Source: Kordiimonas aquimaris (GTDB lineage: Bacteria; Pseudomonadota; Alphaproteobacteria; Sphingomonadales; Kordiimonadaceae). Taken from it: a DNA stretch of 64,000 nt. Location of the stretch: contig NZ_JAOBPO010000003.1 of assembly GCF_025574485.1 (NCBI RefSeq), positions 101,867 to 165,866 on the forward strand, read 5' to 3'. A model generated the notes under the pieces. It ran no database searches, was not told the DNA's origin, and was given only the letters and a program-made list of their open reading frames with translations. The translations under genes were made by a program, and so were the position numbers. This document shows positions 58,665 to 64,000 of this stretch, piece by piece; positions within the stretch are counted from its first letter, which is position 1, and each line of letters starts with the position of its first letter.

Positions 58665-59951
58665 TTATCTGTCTTCAACTCGAATATAATCCCGTTTTGG
58701 TGTTCCCGTGAATAGTTGGCGAGGACGACCAATTTTTTGTGTTGGATCTTCAATCATTTCATTCCACTGGGCAATCCAACCGCTTGTACGAGCAAGAGCA
58801 AACAACACAGTAAACATCTCTGTCGGGAAGCCCATCGCTTTTAGAATCACGCCTGAGTAGAAATCAACATTAGGGTACAGTTTCTTCTCAACAAAGTATG
58901 GGTCTTCAAGTGCAATTTTCTCCAGCTCCATAGCAACGTCAAACAATGGGTCGTCAACGCCTAGCTCTTTTAGAACCTGGTGTGCAGTTTCACGCATAAC
59001 AGTCGCGCGTGGATCAAAGTTTTTGTAAACACGATGACCAAAGCCCATCAAACGGAACGAGTCATTCTTGTCTTTAGCTCGTGCCACGAATTCCGGTATC
59101 CGGTCTACAGTACCAATTTCACCAAGCATATTGAGGCATGCTTCATTAGCGCCACCATGTGCAGGGCCCCATAAACAAGCAATACCCGCAGCAATACACG
59201 CAAATGGGTTAGCACCAGATGAACCAGCTAAACGAACTGTTGATGTTGAAGCGTTCTGTTCATGATCAGCATGAAGGATGAAGATCAAGTCCATCGCTTT
59301 TTCAAGAACAGGGTTAACCACATAGTCTTCCGCTGGAACAGAGAACATCATCTTCAGGAAGTTACCTGCGTATGACAAATCGTTATCAGGATAAACAAAC
59401 GCTTGGCCAATAGAGTATTTATATGCCATTGCTGCGATAGTTGGGATTTTCGCTATCATGCGATAACTCGCCACCATTCGCTGATGAGGGTCGTTTATAT
59501 CCGTACTGTCATGATAAAATGCAGCCAAAGCACCAACAACACCAACCATGATGGCCATAGGGTGAGCATCACGGCGAAAACCACTAAAGAACCTGTGCAG
59601 TTGCTCATGAACCATTGTGTGATGTGTAATATCGTAAGAGAATTTCTCTTTTTCAGCTTTACTTGGTAGCTCACCAAAAAGAAGCAAGTAACACACTTCC
59701 ATAAAATCACTGTCGGCAGCTAATTGCTCGATAGGGTATCCACGATATTGTAGCTCGCCTTTTTCGCCGTCAATGTATGTGATCTTGGATTCACAGCTCG
59801 CAGTCGATGTAAATCCGGGGTCAAATGTGAACATACCAGACTCAGCATATAACTTACGGATATCTATTACTTTAGGGCCCACGGAGCCTTCCATCACAGG
59901 TAGATCAACATCCAGCCCTGTGCCGGTGAGTTTGAGGGGATCATTAGACAT
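58665..59951 (-). CDS. gltA: Citrate synthase
   Basis: Citrate synthase condenses acetyl-CoA and oxaloacetate into citrate. It has 428 residues, the hexameric NADH-sensitive type. Family segments are [39 protein letters not shown], and [17 protein letters not shown] with the catalytic His. It is preceded by AAGGAG seven bases before the ATG. gltX lies 49 bases upstream on the same strand, so the two are likely co-transcribed. Confidence 0.97.
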   Translation of the reverse strand: MSNDPLKLTGTGLDVDLPVMEGSVGPKVIDIRKLYAESGMFTFDPGFTSTASCESKITYIDGEKGELQYRGYPIEQLAADSDFMEVCYLLLFGELPSKAEKEKFSYDITHHTMVHEQLHRFFSGFRRDAHPMAIMVGVVGALAAFYHDSTDINDPHQRMVASYRMIAKIPTIAAMAYKYSIGQAFVYPDNDLSYAGNFLKMMFSVPAEDYVVNPVLEKAMDLIFILHADHEQNASTSTVRLAGSSGANPFACIAAGIACLWGPAHGGANEACLNMLGEIGTVDRIPEFVARAKDKNDSFRLMGFGHRVYKNFDPRATVMRETAHQVLKELGVDDPLFDVAMELEKIALEDPYFVEKKLYPNVDFYSGVILKAMGFPTEMFTVLFALARTSGWIAQWNEMIEDPTQKIGRPRQLFTGTPKRDYIRVEDR

Positions 59952-60000
59952 GGTCGTACTCCTTCTTAAATATACTTCTGCGCAGCGTTTTCCGTCAAAC

Positions 60001-61401
60001 TTATGTATTTGCTTGATCTAGCAAACGATCATACGATTCTTGTTGGCCTAAAATTTCCAACAAATCCGTCAAATCACCTGATGGTAAACCGCCTGTTAAG
60101 GCAGCTCTGATCGGTTGCATTACTTTGCCCAGTTTCAATTCCTTTGCTGTTGCATAGGAAATAATAGCTTCCTTAATTTGATCTGATTTCCAAGAGGAAA
60201 CAGATAGTAGTTTTTCTGCTAGCTCAACCAGCATCGGACCATTGCCGGATAAAGTTGCGCTAGCTTTCTCGGTGAGTTTTAGAGGGCGCGTGTTACAATA
60301 AAGAGACGCAGCCTCCACAACATCTGGCAACCGCTTTGCTCGTTCTGCAATTGATGGCATCGCAGCAAGTAAGCGCTGTATTTCGATTTCAGCTAATTTA
60401 TCGCCTGTATATATTTCTAGTTCGTTTTTCACGAGTGACAAGATAGTTTCAGAATTCATTGTACGCATGTAATGCGCATTAAGATTATCAAGTTTATCAA
60501 AATCGAACCGGGCAGGGCCGCGGCCAACATTTTCCAGGTTAAACCACTCAATCGCTTGTTGTGTTGATATAATCTCGTCGTCGCCGTGGCTCCAACCTAA
60601 ACGCAGCAAATAGTTGCGCATAGCCTCGGGTACAAAGCCCATTTCAGCATATTCTTCGACACCCAGGGCTCCGTGCCGTTTGGATAGCTTCTTGCCATCA
60701 GGTCCGTGAATAAGGGGAATATGAGCAAATACGGGCACTGACCATCCCATTGCTGCATATACCTGATATTGACGAAACGCGTTATTAAGATGATCATCCC
60801 CACGAATAACGTGCGTCACCCCCATGTCATGATCATCTACAACAACAGCAAGCATATAAGTCGGCGTTCCATCCGACCGCAGCAAAATCATGTCGTCCAA
60901 CTCTTTATTTTGGACAGTTACATTTCCTTGCACTTCGTCATTTATGGTTACCTCACCTTCGCGTGGCATCTTTATCCGGATGGCATAAGGGCGTTTTGCC
61001 GTTTCAGCATCTGGTTCTTTATCACGCCAAACATCTCCCAGAAAAGGCTTGCCTTCATCACGCGCTTTTGAACGCAATTCAGCAAGTTCTTCACTAGTTG
61101 CATAACATCGATATGCTTTGCCGTCCGCTAAAAGCTTTAACGCGACTTCTTTATGGCGCTCTGCCTGAGCATACTGGCTAACAGCTTCGCCATCACAGTC
61201 CAAACCAAGCCACGACATGCCAGCCAAAATAGCGGCGACAGCCTCATCAGTTGAGCGTTTTCTATCTGTGTCTTCAATTCTAAGTAGAAATTGACCATTA
61301 TGCCTTCGTGCATATAACCAATTATATAAAGCAGTACGAGCTCCACCAATGTGAAGGAAACCCGTTGGGGATGGCGCAAACCGTGTTATTACTTTGGGCA
61401 T
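60001..61401 (-). CDS. gltX: Glutamyl-tRNA synthetase
   Basis: GluRS charges tRNA-Glu. The class I HIGH motif appears as [12 protein letters not shown] near residues 9-20 and the KMSKS motif as KKLSKRHG in the middle. The start is uncertain: ATG at 61401 (466 residues) is chosen; a GTG at 61413 with AAGG upstream would add four residues. It is divergent from the ComEC-like gene. Discriminating or non-discriminating type cannot be told here. Confidence 0.95.
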   Translation of the reverse strand: MPKVITRFAPSPTGFLHIGGARTALYNWLYARRHNGQFLLRIEDTDRKRSTDEAVAAILAGMSWLGLDCDGEAVSQYAQAERHKEVALKLLADGKAYRCYATSEELAELRSKARDEGKPFLGDVWRDKEPDAETAKRPYAIRIKMPREGEVTINDEVQGNVTVQNKELDDMILLRSDGTPTYMLAVVVDDHDMGVTHVIRGDDHLNNAFRQYQVYAAMGWSVPVFAHIPLIHGPDGKKLSKRHGALGVEEYAEMGFVPEAMRNYLLRLGWSHGDDEIISTQQAIEWFNLENVGRGPARFDFDKLDNLNAHYMRTMNSETILSLVKNELEIYTGDKLAEIEIQRLLAAMPSIAERAKRLPDVVEAASLYCNTRPLKLTEKASATLSGNGPMLVELAEKLLSVSSWKSDQIKEAIISYATAKELKLGKVMQPIRAALTGGLPSGDLTDLLEILGQQESYDRLLDQANT

Positions 61402-61431
61402 GTCTTTTTGCACGCTCAGCCTTAAATTCTA

Positions 61432-63729
61432 TTGTTTCTGTCAAAAAACAGCGCTAACCGGTTGGAAAAGCACCGTATAAGAAGCTTGATAAGGCTTGTA
61501 TCATATGTTTTTGCTGAATACAAATCTGGTGTGTCAAACTGTGGCGCGAGTCTGTCACCGAGTAAATGTGGTTCACAGAATAAATTTACCAAGAGTGTTT
61601 ATATTTTTTCATCGCACACACATAGATTGTCACGTTTAGCTGAGGCTCAAAATATAAAGCTTCATGAAGATTGGCGGTTGTTGGGTTTAACCAGCTTGTT
61701 TGCCACAATAATTCTCCTTCGTTTATATTATGTCGCCTCTTGGCCAAGTTGGTGGTGGTATTTGTTTAGTGTTATCCCATTATATTTACTTTGGTATTTT
61801 AAAAAAATTACGCTTCAGCATAATCTGCTGTTCGCGGTTGCATTTCTTGCTTTAACAACAGCAAGTTATCGCATGGAGACAGTTCCTAAAAGCGCAATTG
61901 AACGCGAAACCTTTGCTTCTATAATCGGCATCGTTAAGCGTCTAGAGCTAAGACCTAACAAGCCCACCCGCTTAACACTTCATGTTACAAACATTGACAA
62001 TAAAACACCCATTTTAAACGCGGACATACAGTTATACGTTCGCACTCAAATACCTGAAAAACTGAAAGCAGGCGATACTGTCAGTACGCTCGCAGTATTT
62101 AACCCGATGAATGGTCCAATAGTTCCAGGCGGGTTCAATTTTGCACAATATAGCCTATTAAATAATATTGTCGCCCAAGGCTTTACCGTTTCAAAAGTAC
62201 AAAAAATTGCGACAATGCCGAGAGAGTACAATTTTCAAGTGTGGCTCGAGAATTTTAGGACCAATATTGCTCAACAAATATCAAAACACATGGAACCAAT
62301 AAACGCTGGCATTGCTGTCAGCCTCATTACTGGCCAAAGACACTACCTAGATAGTGAAACGAATGCAGATTTACGTGACACAGGTCTCTCACACCTGCTT
62401 GCTATATCAGGGTTGCACATGGGCTTGTTAACAGCAGCAGCGTTTGCTTTATTTGAATTAGCTTTTGCCAGTATTTCTGTTGTCGCGTTGCGATACTCAC
62501 CAAAGAAACTGGCTGCAATTTTATCCTGGATGTTTGCATGCATATATCTGATGGTTTCTGGTGGAAGCACGGCCACCATTCGCGCCTTCATTATGGTTTC
62601 AGTAGCTATTCTTGCGGTCTTGACAGATCGTCGAGTTGTTTCACTGCGTAGTGTCGCACTTGCAGCTTTCATTGTTCTTTTAATTGATCCTGCGGCACTA
62701 TTAAGCGTCAGCTTTCATATGTCATTTGCTGCAACTACGGCTCTAGTTTTGGCATTTGAGCACATAGATGCCATAAGACGAGATAAAAGAAGAACACAGA
62801 AAACCGCTAATACCCGATCATTATTCAGAACCACTATATTTTATATTCTCGCAACTGCAGGCACGACATTAATTGCACAAATCGCTGTAGCTCCTTTTGC
62901 TTTATATCATTTTCAAGCGTTATCACTTGTAGGTTTGCTTACAAATATAATTGCTATCCCTATAATGGCATTCATTGTTATGCCTGCTGCTTTTTTAAGC
63001 CTATTGTTCATTCTTATAGGTATCGAGCCGTTTCCATTAATTATTATGGAATATGGTTTAGAAGTAATTTTGTATTTAGTTCAATATGTTAGAGGAATTT
63101 CCGAAGGTGTTTTTTATTCCTTGCCTTATCATTCAATATTGCTGCCAGCCAGTGGGGTTTGCATTGTTATTTCATGCGTTATGAGTGGAAGAAATGGGCT
63201 GTTGTTTTGGTCCATATCTGTTCCTCTTGCTTTAGTTCTGCTCGCAGCTGAACCGGCTGATATATTAATTGATAACGGTGGAACCGTCATCGCATACCAT
63301 ATTGATGATGAACAAAGCATCGCAATCGTCGGAGGTCGTCGAGGCGGCTTTCGAGATGAAGCATGGAAGAATTACTGGGGGGTAGACCCTGAAATTGCAG
63401 TTCGTAAAATCGATCAAAAGTGCGACACCAGAGCCTGTTTAATAAATATACCGCATAATAATTTATCAGGCAGTCCGCTCAAAATCATACGCTCAAATAC
63501 GCTTGAAACAACCAGAGTTGCATGCAGTGCTGGTGCAGTCGTCATAGCATCATATAGGCATAAAAATTATTGCAGAGAAGCTGGATTATTTTTAGCTGCA
63601 GAAGACATCAAGCGATATGGTCCTGTTGGCCTTTGGTTGCAAAAGGCTAACAACAACATATCGCCTGACAATCAAGACGTTTGGCCAATATTAAAAGTAC
63701 GCTGGAGTACACCGTTACCTGTAAGGTAA
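61432..63729 (+). CDS. ComEC/Rec2-family membrane protein
   Basis: A polytopic membrane protein of up to 765 residues. N-terminal part: a DUF4131-like region with about three membrane segments (about 85-145), then a soluble domain. The competence domain starts near 290 (GLSHLLAISGLHMGL) with about eight helices, including VSGGSTATIRAFIM. The C-terminal domain (about 600-765) lacks the HxHxDH motif of metallo-beta-lactamase ComEC enzymes. DNA uptake is the family role, but this form may be reduced. The true start is uncertain; TTG at 61432 is the most upstream. Confidence 0.85.
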   Translation: MFLSKNSANRLEKHRIRSLIRLVSYVFAEYKSGVSNCGASLSPSKCGSQNKFTKSVYIFSSHTHRLSRLAEAQNIKLHEDWRLLGLTSLFATIILLRLYYVASWPSWWWYLFSVIPLYLLWYFKKITLQHNLLFAVAFLALTTASYRMETVPKSAIERETFASIIGIVKRLELRPNKPTRLTLHVTNIDNKTPILNADIQLYVRTQIPEKLKAGDTVSTLAVFNPMNGPIVPGGFNFAQYSLLNNIVAQGFTVSKVQKIATMPREYNFQVWLENFRTNIAQQISKHMEPINAGIAVSLITGQRHYLDSETNADLRDTGLSHLLAISGLHMGLLTAAAFALFELAFASISVVALRYSPKKLAAILSWMFACIYLMVSGGSTATIRAFIMVSVAILAVLTDRRVVSLRSVALAAFIVLLIDPAALLSVSFHMSFAATTALVLAFEHIDAIRRDKRRTQKTANTRSLFRTTIFYILATAGTTLIAQIAVAPFALYHFQALSLVGLLTNIIAIPIMAFIVMPAAFLSLLFILIGIEPFPLIIMEYGLEVILYLVQYVRGISEGVFYSLPYHSILLPASGVCIVISCVMSGRNGLLFWSISVPLALVLLAAEPADILIDNGGTVIAYHIDDEQSIAIVGGRRGGFRDEAWKNYWGVDPEIAVRKIDQKCDTRACLINIPHNNLSGSPLKIIRSNTLETTRVACSAGAVVIASYRHKNYCREAGLFLAAEDIKRYGPVGLWLQKANNNISPDNQDVWPILKVRWSTPLPVR

Positions 63730-63751
63730 CTCAGCAGCTCCATCCAAAAAG

Positions 63752-64000
63752 CTAATGATATTGGCGGAATAATCCAACAAGCTTACCTTGTACTTGAACA
63801 CGGTCAGCTTTATAAACTTGTGTTTGATGGTCCCTATTTGCAGGCACAAGGGCTATCTCAGCACCATTCTTTTCCAACGTTTTAAGTGTGGCTTCTTCTC
63901 TATCAACAAGCGCAACCACAACGTCTCCGCTCCGCGCAACATTACCACTTTCAATAATAACGGTGTCACCATCCATGATCCCAAGTTCAATCATTGATTC
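63752..64000 (-). CDS. lexA: LexA repressor (partial, N-terminus beyond right edge)
   Basis: LexA represses the SOS regulon and self-cleaves when RecA is activated. The minus-strand frame from the right edge reads ESMIELGIMDGDTVI, the cleavage-active Ser region, then VVVALVDREEATLKT with the catalytic Lys, and ends with LVGLFRQYH. The DNA-binding domain lies outside the window. The residue before the active Ser is Glu rather than the usual Asp. The gene is convergent with the ComEC-like gene. Confidence 0.92.
   Translation of the reverse strand, partial: ESMIELGIMDGDTVIIESGNVARSGDVVVALVDREEATLKTLEKNGAEIALVPANRDHQTQVYKADRVQVQGKLVGLFRQYH

Overview
The window is a gene-dense bacterial chromosome segment from an alphaproteobacterium. 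Evidence: the complete NADH dehydrogenase operon nuoA-N runs directly into birA, coaX, an RNase J gene, methylmalonyl-CoA epimerase, a DUF1467 gene, proS, lolC, lolD and dnaE; the prolyl-tRNA synthetase is the short type without the editing insertion; glnB precedes glnA; and lon, the HU gene, tRNA-Val and tRNA-Asp lead into nuoA. By eye the DNA is moderately AT-rich. Genus cannot be fixed from this window; a marine, Kordiimonas-like or related lineage is only a guess. I saw no insertion sequence, prophage, CRISPR array or toxin-antitoxin pair, so this looks like conserved core genome.

Layout. 1-10.2 kb is mostly on the minus strand: partial radA with mlaF and mlaE of a lipid ABC transporter, a crotonase-family gene, a DEAD-box helicase, parE, two uncharacterised small genes, glnA and glnB. 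glnBA has a sigma-54 type promoter with palindromes upstream of it. 10.4-20.4 kb is plus strand: tRNA-His, the NAD(P)HX repair enzyme, tRNA-Leu, trigger factor, clpP, clpX, lon, HU, two identical tRNA-Val genes and tRNA-Asp, with a small Pmp3/YqaE-type membrane protein on the minus strand between the last two. 20.5-38.7 kb is the nuo operon and its tail genes, closed by a strong terminator. 39.1-47.2 kb holds proS, lolCD, a DUF1761 gene, dnaE and a Nudix hydrolase. 47.3-58.6 kb holds rpsB, tsf, pyrH, frr, uppS, cdsA, dxr, rseP, bamA, an OmpH/Skp chaperone and fabZ. 58.6-64 kb holds gltA and gltX (minus), a ComEC-like gene (plus) and the end of lexA (minus).

The genes group into respiration (complex I), protein quality control (trigger factor, ClpXP, Lon), nitrogen control (PII and glutamine synthetase), translation (S2, EF-Ts, RRF, ProRS, GluRS, tRNAs), isoprenoid and phospholipid synthesis (UppS, CdsA, Dxr), and envelope assembly (RseP, BamA, OmpH, LolCD, MlaEF).

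Most notable: BamA carries two tandem EF-hand-like calcium loops inside its barrel region; the usual lpxD, lpxA, lpxI and lpxB genes are missing from the bamA-fabZ-gltA locus; trigger factor and ribosomal protein S2 both end in long Lys/Ala/Pro-rich tails; and the clpX-lon gap holds a 15-bp hairpin that overlaps a heat-shock-like promoter. I found no clear, wholly new multi-gene system.
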